A DNA stretch of 64,000 bases from Brevibacillus fulvus (GCF_016908525.1 NZ_JAFBEB010000015.1:1-64000), one strand, 5' to 3'; positions 55,225-64,000 are shown, counted from the first letter of the stretch. Program-made: numbers and translations. The notes: generated by a model not told the origin, from the letters alone.

Positions 55225-55409
55225 GTATCCACAGCCTATTTTTTAAAATTGCAACTTTCTGCCTAGAACTAGCTCGATTTTATCCCCTGATTGTGAATAA
55301 CTTTGTGGATAACTCTATACATTTCTCCGGCAATATCCACAAAGCCGTAATTTAACTGCAATTTTCGCCAAAAAAATATCCACAATTTCTGTGGATGTTT
55401 TGTGGATAA
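55225..55409. other. Cluster of DnaA-box-like 9-mers
   Basis: Seven sites match TTATCCACA exactly or with one mismatch: exact at 55304-55312 and 55401-55409 (minus strand); near matches at 55225-55233, 55292-55300, 55333-55341, 55376-55384 and 55390-55398. The stretch 55146-55502 has no gene besides. Such density is expected at oriC, but dnaA is not here; a DnaA-binding cluster that tunes initiation or regulates neighbours is inferred. Confidence 0.7.
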
Positions 55410-55502
55410 TATTTTTTTAGTTGTTTTAGACGAATGCCCATACCTCTGGTCAGATCCTTACATAGCATATGTATTGAATCTACGGGAGGAGGTGTTTAAC
55501 TA

Positions 55503-55592
55503 ATGGGTCTTTTCAACGGAGATTTTGATGATTTTGCGTTGATTTTGGTTTTGTTCATTCTTCTCGTAATTGTTGGTGCTGCTGAAGAATAA
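55503..55592 (+). CDS. YjcZ-family micropeptide (29 aa)
   Basis: ATG 55503 after GGAGGAGGTG gives MGLFNGDFDD then the hydrophobic FALILVLFILLVIVGA and a short acidic end. This is the pattern of YjcZ-type tiny sporulation-associated membrane peptides (G-FALIVVLFILLIIVG). CATAGCATA (55471-55479) upstream fits the -10 of a sigma-E/K promoter. Too short for automatic callers. Confidence 0.75.
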   Translation: MGLFNGDFDDFALILVLFILLVIVGAAEE

Positions 55593-55751
55593 TCTGTCTC
55601 CCATCAATTCCCCGATGGACTGCGGAGAACTTACTGCCTGAATACAACCAGCAGTTTTCTCTTCGCCCATTAGTTGTACCCCGACCGGTGCCCGCTTCGC
55701 CGGTTGGGCCCTTCATACGAACCAAGCCACTTGCGTACAGTCATCATGAAA

Positions 55752-55784
55752 AAGGATGCCAACGATCTGGCATCCTTCTCTTTT
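55752..55784. terminator. Bidirectional terminator
   Basis: 10-bp perfect stem 55752-55761 with 55768-55777, T-rich on both sides, between the micropeptide gene and the convergent DUF951 gene. Confidence 0.85.
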
Positions 55785-55785
55785 G

Positions 55786-55998
55786 TTAATCCTCGTTCTC
55801 AGGTGCAGCCGCGTGCACCAGAACCTTCTTTAGTTTTCGCTCAAACTCCAACCGGGGAATCATCACACTGTGTTCGCATCCCGTACACTTGATCCGAATA
55901 TCCATGCCCATGCGGATTACCTTCCAGGCGTTTTTGCCACATGGATGCGGCTTCTTCATTTCTACAATGTCCCCCAAATTAAATTGCTTCCGTTCCAT
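55786..55998 (-). CDS. yyzM: DUF951 protein (YyzM)
   Basis: 70 residues with the DUF951 signature LGDIVEMKKPHPCG...W.V.RMG.DIRIKC.GC. Cys20, Cys38 and Cys41 suggest metal or nucleic-acid binding. Overlaps the mscS stop by 20 bases. Conserved next to yyaF/mscS near oriC in Bacillus. Function unknown. Confidence 0.9.
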   Translation of the reverse strand: MERKQFNLGDIVEMKKPHPCGKNAWKVIRMGMDIRIKCTGCEHSVMIPRLEFERKLKKVLVHAAAPENED

Positions 55999-56878
55999 TT
56001 TTACCTCCCGATTGTTTGGTCTGGTTGTTGGCCATCACCATTTTGGGATATGGAATCTCAATTCCCTGTTTTTCAAATTCCGCCTTTATCATCGCCCGCA
56101 ATTTACGCGCTACCGCGAAATGCGTATTCGGGTTACATTCCGCTGTCATCCGAATCACCATGTCATGTGCGCCAAATGCCTGTACCCCCAATACCTGCGG
56201 TTCTTTGACAATATCGTCCAACTGCTGTTTGGCTTGTACCGCCACTTCAGCCAGTACCTTTTCGACATGGGTCAAGTCTTCTTCATAAGCAACTGAAACA
56301 TCCACCACGGCTATGCTATTCTGCAAAGAAAAATTCGTCACCTGTGTAATGCTTCCATTGGGGATAATATGAATTTCCCCAGTCCAGCTTTTGATCCGGG
56401 TAATTCGCAAGCCAATTGTTTCAACCGTCCCCGTGAAATTATTGATGGTTACCGTATCACCTACGGCAAATTGGTCCTCAAACAAAATAAAAAAACCGGT
56501 AATCACATCGCGAACCAGGCTTTGCGCCCCAAATCCAATGGCCAGCCCCAACACTCCGGCACTGACCAATAAGGGTCTCAGGTCAAAGCCAAATTGCTGT
56601 ACAACCAACAAGATCGCAACAAAATAGATTAAATAAGTAGCACCATTGTTGGCCAATTCCCGTAACGTATCAATACGTCTCTTGTCAATCAGCCCGCCTT
56701 CCCTTTTACCAAAAATCCGATTGACCGCGGCATGAATGATTTTCAGCAAAAGATTGGCTGCAACAATTATGACGATAACTTTTATCAGGGTTAAAAAAAT
56801 CAGTTCCCAGCGGTTGGGATCAGTTAGATATGAAAGTACCCGAGTGTACAGCGTTTGTATAAAGTTCTGCTCTTCCAT
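55979..56878 (-). CDS. mscS: Small-conductance mechanosensitive channel (MscS)
   Basis: Start ATG 56878 (AAGGAG nine bases upstream, MEEQNFI) gives 299 residues. Three membrane helices (about 30-60, 75-100, 105-135), the pore-lining Gly/Ala-rich helix (GLAIGFGAQSLVRDVITGFFILFEDQFAVGD split around 115-145) and the beta and C-terminal domains are intact. Opens on hypo-osmotic shock. YkuT/YyaE-type position upstream of DUF951. Confidence 0.92.
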   Translation of the reverse strand: MEEQNFIQTLYTRVLSYLTDPNRWELIFLTLIKVIVIIVAANLLLKIIHAAVNRIFGKREGGLIDKRRIDTLRELANNGATYLIYFVAILLVVQQFGFDLRPLLVSAGVLGLAIGFGAQSLVRDVITGFFILFEDQFAVGDTVTINNFTGTVETIGLRITRIKSWTGEIHIIPNGSITQVTNFSLQNSIAVVDVSVAYEEDLTHVEKVLAEVAVQAKQQLDDIVKEPQVLGVQAFGAHDMVIRMTAECNPNTHFAVARKLRAMIKAEFEKQGIEIPYPKMVMANNQTKQSGGKNGTEAI

Positions 56879-57055
56879 TGGCATCATCTCCTTCCCCCCT
56901 TGCTTGTCGTCTCGCACTCTTCACTATTTTACCTGTTTCCTAAAACAAGCGCCAGTTTTGCTGAGTTTTCCGAACCTCCCTAACCTTCGTTTAACAGGTT
57001 TAGATTCCGTCTATCTGGCATATACTGTGAATACTTTTAGCTTGCGGAGGTAACT

Positions 57056-57670
57056 ATGTATCCTTTTGAACGGAAAGACGAGCATGCCTTATCCCCTTTC
57101 AAGGTCGAGTATACAAATGAACATGCGGTTGATCAGCTGAGTCACCATCTGGTACAACGTTTGCATGACCATCATGTTCCGCATGAGACCGTGATTTTGT
57201 GCATTGGCACGGATCGTTCAACCGGTGATGCATTAGGCCCGCTTGTCGGCAGCAAACTGCAATCATTTGAGCCGATGCATTTACGCGTTTATGGCACTTT
57301 GGAAAACCCCGTACATGCCATGAACCTTCAGGACAACATCGACTACATCCACCGAACTCATCCGCAATCCACTGTCATTGCGATCGATGCTTGTTTGGGG
57401 CAATATAGCAATGTCGGAAACATCAATGTGATTGATGGTCCGCTTAAGCCTGGTGCCGGTGTCAAAAAAGAACTGCCATCCGTCGGAACCTTCCATATTA
57501 CAGGAATCGTTAATGTAGGCGGCTTCATGGAATATTTCGTGTTGCAAAATACGCGTTTGCATGTCGTCATGCAAATGGCTGACGTCATCGCCAAATCGCT
57601 TTTTCGCGCCGACTTGCAGTTTTCCGCGTCCAATCCCGGCATAACAGCTGCTACAACCAAACAGAGCTGA
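57056..57670 (+). CDS. yyaC: Sporulation protein YyaC (GPR-like fold)
   Basis: 204 residues with CIGTDRSTGDALGPLVG, ATVIAIDACLG and the LPSVGTFHITGIVNVGGFMEY pattern of TIGR02841/YyaC, related to the germination protease GPR. Present only in endospore formers. GGAGG precedes ATG 57056. The plus-strand orientation against the trend fits its Bacillus position. Confidence 0.93.
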   Translation: MYPFERKDEHALSPFKVEYTNEHAVDQLSHHLVQRLHDHHVPHETVILCIGTDRSTGDALGPLVGSKLQSFEPMHLRVYGTLENPVHAMNLQDNIDYIHRTHPQSTVIAIDACLGQYSNVGNINVIDGPLKPGAGVKKELPSVGTFHITGIVNVGGFMEYFVLQNTRLHVVMQMADVIAKSLFRADLQFSASNPGITAATTKQS

Positions 57671-57819
57671 TTTCCCGCTTCATCCTCTTTTTAACCTTAC
57701 CTTTTTCATCATAATTGCTCCGGAATAATTTTTTTCCGCTGTTTGGCATAAAGCGTCCAAAAACGCCACGATAGCCGTTCATTCGTTTGAAAAACCGCTT
57801 TTCTTGTCGAATATTCACA

Positions 57820-57851
57820 AACAAAAAACAACCCGGCTTCAGCTCGGGCTG
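57820..57851 (-). terminator. Terminator of the DUF554 gene
   Basis: CAGCCCG/CGGGTTG stem (minus strand, 57851-57845 with 57835-57829) followed by TTTTTTG. Between it and yyaC (57671-57819) no gene is seen. Confidence 0.75.
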
Positions 57852-57884
57852 TTCCTGTAAAAGAAAAGGTATGGGTTATTGCCT

Positions 57885-58604
57885 TCAGTGTGCAAAAATC
57901 ACCGTCAGCCATTGCACGAACGGAACTCCGATCGCCGCTATCAACAACCCAGGCAGCATATTCGCTACATTCACTTTGCGCAATTCCATAATATTGATAC
58001 CGATACCGATGATCATCAGTCCCCCAACCGCGGTTACTTCGACCAAAATTTGATCAAGCAATTCTTGACTGACAAACTGATTGATCTGTGTAGACAACAA
58101 CGCAATGGCTCCCTGATAAAGAAATACCGGTACTGCTGAAAGAGCAACGCCGATTCCCAAAGTCGAACTGAAAATAATTGCGGAAAAACCATCCATCATC
58201 GCTTTTGTGTACAAAATATCATGATTACCGCGCAAACCGCTGTCCATCGCTCCCAAAACCGCCATGGCTCCAATGCAATAAACTAATGTAGCAGTTACAA
58301 ATCCGGTTGCGATGCTTCCTTCTTTTTTACCGCCTACCTTTTTTTCCAACCAACGTCCGAACTGATCCAACTTTGCTTCAATTTTTAAGAATCCGCCGAA
58401 AATCGAGCCTACGACAATGCTAACAATCAACAGAATAAAATTTTCTGTCTGCATGCTCATTTTCAGACCCAAAATGATAACAACGAGACCGATACCTTGC
58501 ATAACGGTCTGTCTAATGGCAGCCGGAATCCCAGACAACAAGCGTCCAATTAACGCACCGACAAAAATTGCTGCTGCATTTACGATCGTCCCCAACAAGA
58601 TCAA
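57885..58604 (-). CDS. DUF554 membrane protein (YdfK family)
   Basis: 239 residues, about seven hydrophobic helices, beginning LGTIVNAAAIFVGALIGRLL and with GGFLKIEAKLDQFGRWL and TAVGGLMIIGIGINIMEL, as in DUF554/YdfK. TTG 58604 with TAGGAG upstream is the likely start. Predicted transporter or sensor of unknown substrate. 28 bases after the desulfurase gene. Confidence 0.88.
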   Translation of the reverse strand: MILLGTIVNAAAIFVGALIGRLLSGIPAAIRQTVMQGIGLVVIILGLKMSMQTENFILLIVSIVVGSIFGGFLKIEAKLDQFGRWLEKKVGGKKEGSIATGFVTATLVYCIGAMAVLGAMDSGLRGNHDILYTKAMMDGFSAIIFSSTLGIGVALSAVPVFLYQGAIALLSTQINQFVSQELLDQILVEVTAVGGLMIIGIGINIMELRKVNVANMLPGLLIAAIGVPFVQWLTVIFAH

Positions 58605-58632
58605 GTGCTACACGCTCCTACTTATGCTGTGT

Positions 58633-59790
58633 CTAAAAATGAAACGCTTCTTTGATTTCTTTTACGGCCTGCAATAAATCTCGTACATCCTGCTCTGTAT
58701 TGAAAATCCCAAAGCTGACACGAACGGCGCCTTCTTTGTCTGTACCGACAGTTTGATGGGCCAACGGGGTGCAATGATAACCGGCTCTTGTTGCAATTCC
58801 ATACTGTTGATCAAGAATAAAGGAAACTTCCGTGGCATCAATTCCTTCAATATTAAATGAAACGACTCCCACTCTTTCGATATCCAAACCTGGTCCGTAC
58901 ATTTTGATCCCGGACAGCTGGGATAATCCCTCCATCGTCATCCTGGCCAGAGTCCATTCGTGTTTGTGGATTTCCTCAACACCACGTTCCAACACAAAAT
59001 TAGCGCCAGCCAATAACCCCGCCAAACCAACCGTGTTAACCGTCCCGCTTTCAAAACGCTCAGGACGTTTTTGCGGCTGATCGACTGATTCCGATTGGCT
59101 TCCGGTTCCCCCATGAATCAATGGTTCCAGTTCAAGCGAATCGTTGATATATAACCCACCCGTTCCTTGTGGGCCGTATAATCCTTTATGTCCTGGAAAT
59201 GCCAGCATGTCAATGTTCATGCTTTCCACATCTATTGGCAAAATTCCCGCAGTTTGTGACGCATCGACGAGAAGCGGAATCGAATGCTCTCTAGCGATCT
59301 TACCGATTTCTTCCACCGGCAAAATCAGTCCGGTTAGATTGGAGGCATGGCTAACGACAATCAGTCGCGTATTTGCCTGGACCGCCTGCCGAAAATCTTC
59401 TGCATAAAACAATTGATCTTCTCGAGGCGCTATATAAGTGATCTCCACATTCTTTGTTCTTCGCATATATTCCAATGGCCGTCTTACCGCGTTATGTTCA
59501 ATCGTTGTTGAAATGACATGATCTCCTGCTTGCAAATACCCCTTAATTGCTTGATTTAACGCCTGGGTGGCATTCAGGAAAAAAAATAAGTTATTCGGGT
59601 TTTTAATCCCAAACAACCTCGAAAGTTGGGCTCTGGTCTGAAATAATGTTTTGCCTGCTCGTTTCGACAGAGCGTGTCCGCCCCGCCCCGGATTGGCCGC
59701 ATAATGATCAATTACTTCTGCCATCGCCTCTTTTACCCCTGCCGGTTTTGGCCATGTGGAAGCTGCATTATCAAGGTAGATGATTCGCAT
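58633..59790 (-). CDS. Cysteine desulfurase family protein (aminotransferase class V)
   Basis: 385 residues with the PLP Lys202 (FPGHKGLYGPQG), Asp176, and the N-terminal LDNAASTWPKP. It matches the TIGR01977-type cysteine-desulfurase-like family rather than IscS/SufS; it probably moves sulfur from cysteine. AAGGAGGTACTT precedes the ATG. Conserved near oriC in this group, between the parAB and DUF554 genes. Confidence 0.9.
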   Translation of the reverse strand: MRIIYLDNAASTWPKPAGVKEAMAEVIDHYAANPGRGGHALSKRAGKTLFQTRAQLSRLFGIKNPNNLFFFLNATQALNQAIKGYLQAGDHVISTTIEHNAVRRPLEYMRRTKNVEITYIAPREDQLFYAEDFRQAVQANTRLIVVSHASNLTGLILPVEEIGKIAREHSIPLLVDASQTAGILPIDVESMNIDMLAFPGHKGLYGPQGTGGLYINDSLELEPLIHGGTGSQSESVDQPQKRPERFESGTVNTVGLAGLLAGANFVLERGVEEIHKHEWTLARMTMEGLSQLSGIKMYGPGLDIERVGVVSFNIEGIDATEVSFILDQQYGIATRAGYHCTPLAHQTVGTDKEGAVRVSFGIFNTEQDVRDLLQAVKEIKEAFHF

Positions 59791-59813
59791 AAGTACCTCC
59801 TTGAGGTCAACTT

Positions 59814-60656
59814 TTACTCCAAGTTAAGCAAGTCGATAATCCGTTGTAAATCATCATTGGAGTAAAATTCGATTTCAATTTTCCCCTTTTTATTTCCTGT
59901 TTTGATCTGCACCGACGTTCCAAAACGAGAGCGAAGCCGTTCTTCCATTTGGGTCAGCGCTTGATCTTTCGCAGCTTGTTTTTTCTTTTTTGTTTCACGT
60001 GAAACATTCAGCGATTTAACGAGATCCTCCAGTTGACGAACACTTAAATCGTTTTTTATCACTTCATTTGCCAATTTCCATTGTACTTCTCCATCCTCAA
60101 CTGGCAACAAAGCTCTGGCATGTCCCATTGATAAAGAAGAGTTTTGTACAAATGCGCGAATTTTTTCCGGAAGTTGTAAGAGACGCATAATATTGGCGAC
60201 ATGTGGTCTGCTCTTCCCCACTCGTTGCGCAAGAGCCTCTTGTGTATATGAGTATTGCCGCATCAGTTTTTCGTAAGCTTCAGCCTCTTCAATCGGATTC
60301 AAATTTTCACGCTGCAAATTTTCAATTAGCGCAATTTCCATCAGTTGCTGATCCGTATATTCTTTGATGACAACCGGCACTTTTTCCAAACCAACTTCTT
60401 TTGCCGCCCGCAATCTCCGTTCCCCAGCAACCAATTCATATCCCTTGATGCTTTTGCGAACAATCAACGGTTGAATGATTCCATGTTCTTTAATCGATTC
60501 AGCCAGTTCGGCAATCGCTGTTGGCTCAAACTCTTTCCGCGGCTGATAGGGATTCGGTCTAACTTCAGCAATTCTTGCTTCTGTTACTTGATCGCCCTCG
60601 TCCACCAAATTGGTGTTAATCAGAGCGCCTAAGCCCTTCCCCAATCCTTTGCTCAT
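59814..60656 (-). CDS. parB: Chromosome partitioning protein ParB (Spo0J)
   Basis: 280 residues with ParB/Srx CTPase domain (VRPNPYQPRKEFEP, GERRLRAAKEVGLEKVPV), central helix-turn-helix (YTQEALAQRVGKSRPHVANIMRLL) and C-terminal dimer domain. Spreads from parS and loads SMC. Overlaps the parA stop in ATGA (60653-60656). A parS site lies inside the gene (59992-60007), as in Bacillus. Confidence 0.97.
   Translation of the reverse strand: MSKGLGKGLGALINTNLVDEGDQVTEARIAEVRPNPYQPRKEFEPTAIAELAESIKEHGIIQPLIVRKSIKGYELVAGERRLRAAKEVGLEKVPVVIKEYTDQQLMEIALIENLQRENLNPIEEAEAYEKLMRQYSYTQEALAQRVGKSRPHVANIMRLLQLPEKIRAFVQNSSLSMGHARALLPVEDGEVQWKLANEVIKNDLSVRQLEDLVKSLNVSRETKKKKQAAKDQALTQMEERLRSRFGTSVQIKTGNKKGKIEIEFYSNDDLQRIIDLLNLE
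59992..60007. other. parS site inside parB
   Basis: Exact 16-base match to TGTTTCACGTGAAACA, the centromere of the chromosomal ParABS system. Confidence 0.95.
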
Positions 60657-61411
60657 ATGCCAACCACTTCCTTAGCAAGATCAGTGTACACTTCCGCTCC
60701 TCTTGAACGAGGATCGTAGGTAATAATTGCCTGCCCGTGAGATGGTGCTTCACTTAAACGAACATTGCGAGGAATAATGGTATGATAAACTTTTTCCTGA
60801 AAATACTTTTTCACTTCTTCGATAACCTGAATTCCCAAGTTGGTACGGGCATCCAGCATCGTCAGAACAACGCCCTCAATAGTCAATTGCGAATTGAGAT
60901 GCTTTTGCACCAGTCTGATTGTATTCAACAATTGACTTAATCCTTCCAGAGCATAATACTCACATTGAATCGGAATTAATACGGAATCTGACGCCGTCAA
61001 GGAGTTTACTGTCAAAATCCCCAAAGATGGCGGACAGTCAATAATAATATAATCATACTTGTTTTTGACAACCTCTAAAGCCCGCTTTAATCGAACTTCA
61101 CGCGAAATGGTTGGAACCAACTCAATTTCAGCACCAGCCAGTTGGATAGTAGCGGGGATAATTTGTAAACCTTCGATCGAAGTGGCTAGAGTTGCTTCAA
61201 CAGGGCTGACATCATTGATCAAAACATCGTAAATACAGTATTGAACGTCTGCCTTGTTTACACCAATCCCACTCGTTGCGTTCCCTTGTGGATCAATATC
61301 AACCAACAGCACCTTTTTCCCCAGGGATGCCAAACACGCACTTAAATTTACTGCAGTCGTTGTTTTCCCTACGCCGCCTTTCTGATTGGCTACAGCAATT
61401 ACTTTCCCCAA
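60653..61411 (-). CDS. parA: Chromosome partitioning ATPase ParA (Soj)
   Basis: TTG 61411 (AGGTGG upstream) gives LGKVIAVANQKGGVGKTT, aligned with the Bacillus Soj start; a GTG at 61420 would add three residues. 252 residues with deviant Walker A, NATSGIG and DCPPSLG. With ParB it controls DnaA activity and origin segregation. Confidence 0.97.
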   Translation of the reverse strand: MGKVIAVANQKGGVGKTTTAVNLSACLASLGKKVLLVDIDPQGNATSGIGVNKADVQYCIYDVLINDVSPVEATLATSIEGLQIIPATIQLAGAEIELVPTISREVRLKRALEVVKNKYDYIIIDCPPSLGILTVNSLTASDSVLIPIQCEYYALEGLSQLLNTIRLVQKHLNSQLTIEGVVLTMLDARTNLGIQVIEEVKKYFQEKVYHTIIPRNVRLSEAPSHGQAIITYDPRSRGAEVYTDLAKEVVGI

Positions 61412-61677
61412 CTTCTCCACCTCATTTATTCAATCTACAAACAGAATTTGCTTGCTAGTTCACAATCTGCCAAAAAGTGTTGCGATTTAGCGAAAATTTT
61501 CGTCAACAAAACCCCGTCAATTATAAAGAATCGATTAAAGGAGTGTTGGCTGTGAGAAAAAGGTCATAAACTTCTCATATCACGATCCACAAGGTAACGA
61601 TTTTCCAGTTTTGCCTTCCCTATTATAACGCATTTAAAGCCGATTCTTCTGTATTTTTTCGCAGAAACCAACATTTG

Positions 61678-61704
61678 TGAAAAAAGAAAGCGGCTTGCTG
61701 CCGC
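61678..61704 (-). terminator. Terminator of noc
   Basis: GCGGC/GCCGC stem (61690-61694 with 61700-61704) followed by a T-rich run on the minus strand, directly behind noc. Confidence 0.7.
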
Positions 61705-61719
61705 CATCAACTTCTTACG

Positions 61720-62565
61720 CTATGAACGTCGTTTTGGAATCCGAATGGTAAATTGGTAATAATCATCGTAATCTTCTTCATTTGTTTCTACTGGCAAGCC
61801 GGTTTGCAAAACCATGTCAATGGACTGCCGGACTGTATTAATCGCAATTCGTGTATCTCGTGAAAATGCCTTCCATTTTGGCTTCGCTTCTTTTTCCGGC
61901 TTCGGATTTTCCGCTGCATCGAGTATTTGTTTCACGCGTGTTTCTGTCTGTTTGACATTCCAGTCCCGTTCCAAAATTTCTTGTAATACTTGAAGTTGGA
62001 GCTCAGCATCTTTCAGGGGAATCAATGCTCTCGCATGGCGCTCCGTAATCGTTCTGGCCATCAAGCAATCCTGTATCGGCTGCGGCAAATGCAACAGCCT
62101 CAATTTATTTGCGATGGTCGATTGCCCTTTGCCCAATCTTTGCGCAAGGCTCTCTTGCGTCAAGTTATGTAAATCGATCAATTTTTGATAGGCCACAGCT
62201 TCTTCGATCGCTGTCAGACCTTCCCGCTGAAGATTTTCAATCAATGCTATTGAAGCCGTCTGAGTATCATTAAATTCTTTGATAATTGCAGGTATCCGTT
62301 CCAAACCTAATTTTTTGGAAGCACGCCAGCGACGTTCCCCGGCAATCAGTTCATAGCGGTTGTTGCGAATTCGAACGACAATAGGCTGAATTAATCCGTG
62401 AGTACGAATCGTTTGACATAGTTCCTCGAGTTTTTCGTCATCAAATACTGTGCGGGGCTGATAAGGATTTGCTACAACCTCATCAACGGGTATTTGGCGA
62501 ATTTCTTCGCTCTCCGTTTTCTCGGATAAACCAAACATTCGTGAAAACTGGTCTTTGACTGCCAC
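61720..62565 (-). CDS. noc: Nucleoid occlusion protein Noc
   Basis: GTG 62565 (AAAGGGGGG upstream) gives 281 residues, like Bacillus Noc; an open frame extends to 62628 without a ribosome site. ParB-like N-terminal domain ([19 protein letters not shown]), HTH ([17 protein letters not shown]) and C-terminal dimer domain. An N-terminal amphipathic segment ([10 protein letters not shown]) is the membrane-targeting helix known for Noc. It blocks division over the nucleoid. Confidence 0.93.
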   Translation of the reverse strand: MAVKDQFSRMFGLSEKTESEEIRQIPVDEVVANPYQPRTVFDDEKLEELCQTIRTHGLIQPIVVRIRNNRYELIAGERRWRASKKLGLERIPAIIKEFNDTQTASIALIENLQREGLTAIEEAVAYQKLIDLHNLTQESLAQRLGKGQSTIANKLRLLHLPQPIQDCLMARTITERHARALIPLKDAELQLQVLQEILERDWNVKQTETRVKQILDAAENPKPEKEAKPKWKAFSRDTRIAINTVRQSIDMVLQTGLPVETNEEDYDDYYQFTIRIPKRRS

Positions 62566-62760
62566 ACCGACCCCCCCTTTTTCAATCAAACATGGAAACA
62601 TGGCGAAATCTCCGGACAACAGCAACATGCTCCCGTTTTATCTACAGCTTTTACTGGATCAAAAGCAACGATCACTTGTTTTATACAAATAATTCTTCAT
62701 ATTTTTAAGGATTCCTGCCAATCCCCTCGCCATTTGCATGTTAATTTTCCGTTGCGTAAT

Positions 62761-62776
62761 TGTTTCACGTGAAACG
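62761..62776. other. parS site between noc and rsmG
   Basis: TGTTTCACGTGAAACG matches the parS consensus in 15 of 16 positions. It lies in the promoter region of noc, beyond the rsmG stop. Confidence 0.85.
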
Positions 62777-62782
62777 TTTCAC

Positions 62783-63499
62783 TCACAGCAATGGCTTTTT
62801 GGCAGGAATCCCGGCTTTGCGCGGATACGCTTTTGGCGTTTGTTCCGTTTTTCCGATAATGACAATATTCCGCTCACCTGCTTCTTCCATCAACTGAAAG
62901 GTCTCTACTTTGGTTGTTTTGGCTCCTAAAGTCTTGATCGCTTTTTTGGCCTCATTTAACTCCACGGAAATATCTGCACCTTTCATCGCAATAAAATGCC
63001 CAAGCGGACGAACAAATGGGATGCAGTATTCTGCCAACACGTTTAATCTTGCCACCGCTCTTGCAATCGATAAATCGTAAGCTTCCCGATACTTCCCATC
63101 TTGACCCAAGTCTTCCGCTCGTCCATGGATGGGATTGAAATTTTGCAGATCAAGCTCATTGCTAACGTGCTGCAAAAATGCGATACGCTTTTGCAGCGAA
63201 TCAATCACGGAGATTTGCAAGTGCGGAAAACAGATTTTCAGGGGAACGCTGGGAAACCCGGCGCCTCCCCCGATATCGACCACCGTGTTGACCTCATGCA
63301 AAGGAAAATAGAATGCCGGCGTAATGGAGTCATAGAAATGTTTGGTGTATACTTGCCCCTCTTCCGTGATCGCCGTCAAATTCATTTTTTCGTTCCACTC
63401 CACCAACAGGCGAAAATACAAGTCAAACTGATTGATCTGCTCTGCTGCTAGCTGAATTCCTTTCTCCGCCAAAACGGAAACAAACTGCTCTTTATTCAT
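62783..63499 (-). CDS. rsmG: 16S rRNA guanine(527)-N7-methyltransferase
   Basis: 238 residues with DIGGGAGFPSVPLKI, the SAM-binding GxGxG of the GidB family, and the INQFDLYFRLLVEWNEKMNLT N-terminus. Methylates G527 of 16S rRNA. AAGGAG precedes ATG 63499. Follows mnmG, as in most bacteria. Confidence 0.97.
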   Translation of the reverse strand: MNKEQFVSVLAEKGIQLAAEQINQFDLYFRLLVEWNEKMNLTAITEEGQVYTKHFYDSITPAFYFPLHEVNTVVDIGGGAGFPSVPLKICFPHLQISVIDSLQKRIAFLQHVSNELDLQNFNPIHGRAEDLGQDGKYREAYDLSIARAVARLNVLAEYCIPFVRPLGHFIAMKGADISVELNEAKKAIKTLGAKTTKVETFQLMEEAGERNIVIIGKTEQTPKAYPRKAGIPAKKPLL

Positions 63500-63510
63500 A
63501 CAGTCTCTCC

Positions 63511-64000
63511 TTAATTTGCCGTACTGGTAACTCGCCCGTATTGTTCCAGATAGATCATTAATACAGAAATATCTGCTGGGTTCACACCGGAAATCCGCGA
63601 AGCCTGACCAATATTCAACGGGCGGATTTTATTCATTTTTTCCCGCGCTTCCTTGGACATACCCATAATTTCGTCATAGTTGATGTCCTGTGGAATTTTT
63701 CTTTCCTCCACCTTCTTCATCCGCTCTACTTGCTGGAGTGATTTGCGGATATATCCATCGTATTTGATTTGAATTTCTACTTGCTCGGCAACATCTGTCG
63801 GAAGTTCCCCTTCCGGTGGAGCGATTTTGCGGATATGTTCGTAGGTGATCTCCGGACGGCGAAGCAGTTGGGCCAATTCCAGTACTTCTGTCAGTTCAGG
63901 GGTACCCGCTTCCCGCAATACTTCTTGCACTTGAGGTTGATCAGGCCGGACACGGATACTCAATATGCGTTCTTTTTCTTTTTCGATCATTTCTCGTTTC
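63511..64000 (-). CDS. mnmG: tRNA modification enzyme MnmG (GidA), C-terminal part
   Basis: The last 163 or so codons of MnmG, ending in the conserved GQASRISGVNPADISVLMIYLEQYGR region. The frame continues through the window edge; the ATG at 63990 is internal. With MnmE it makes the 5-carboxymethylaminomethyl group at U34 of tRNAs. The FAD-binding part lies beyond the window. Confidence 0.95.
   Translation of the reverse strand, partial: KREMIEKEKERILSIRVRPDQPQVQEVLREAGTPELTEVLELAQLLRRPEITYEHIRKIAPPEGELPTDVAEQVEIQIKYDGYIRKSLQQVERMKKVEERKIPQDINYDEIMGMSKEAREKMNKIRPLNIGQASRISGVNPADISVLMIYLEQYGRVTSTAN

Noticed and set aside
57709-57912. 67-aa minus-strand reading frame
   Set aside because: It overlaps the start of the terminator and end of the DUF554 gene, with no ribosome site and no coding-like pattern.

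Overview
The window looks like the oriC-proximal chromosome of an endospore-forming member of the Bacilli. From about 29.8 kb to the right end it carries the conserved block that flanks oriC in Bacillus-like genomes: rlmH, htrA, walJ-walI-walH-walK-walR, purA, dnaB, rplI, gdpP, rpsR-ssb-rpsF, ychF, mscS, yyaC, parB-parA, noc, rsmG and the C-terminal part of mnmG. Nearly all of these are on the minus strand, pointing away from an oriC expected just beyond the right end. YyaC and a YjcZ-type micropeptide indicate a spore former. The genus cannot be named with confidence. No rRNA, tRNA or CRISPR array was found.

Between about 1.46 and 29.85 kb the rlmH end is occupied by foreign, visibly more AT-rich DNA. 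The last 18 bases of rlmH (29835-29852, coding PYHK-stop in context) recur at 15276-15293 and 1463-1480. All three copies encode the rlmH C-terminus GEPYHK-stop on the minus strand. This is the architecture of staphylococcal SCC elements, which insert by large serine recombinases into the 3' end of rlmH (orfX), and the outermost copy differs from the SCC core as I recall it at one base. I read the region as two SCC-like elements in tandem.

Element 1 (15276-29852, next to rlmH) holds a two-gene Hachiman defence system (hamA-hamB, with hamA apparently frameshifted near its end), an intact large serine recombinase, a run of small genes, a DUF669 protein, a probable plasmid-type replicon (initiator-like gene, four 21-22 bp repeats and an AT-rich purine tract), a ParA ATPase with a small partner, and an XRE-regulated operon for an ankyrin lipoprotein and a zinc-ribbon membrane protein.

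Element 2 (1463-15293) holds a dead, multiply frameshifted serine recombinase that runs into the att copy, a truncated zinc-ribbon/ankyrin gene, a four-gene restriction module (SNF2-type helicase, DUF4391 protein, type III Mod, type III Res), and a three-gene operon of unknown function with a two-helix membrane protein in the middle. That operon is the best candidate for an undescribed system.

Left of 1463 lie a P-loop kinase gene and relics of a transposase and an MFS transporter. In the core, walRKHIJ-htrA form the essential cell-wall two-component cluster, rpsF-ssb-rpsR a ribosomal/ssDNA-binding operon with a clear sigma-A promoter, and parA-parB-noc the chromosome segregation and nucleoid occlusion set with two parS sites. 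A cluster of DnaA-box-like 9-mers lies at 55.2-55.4 kb.
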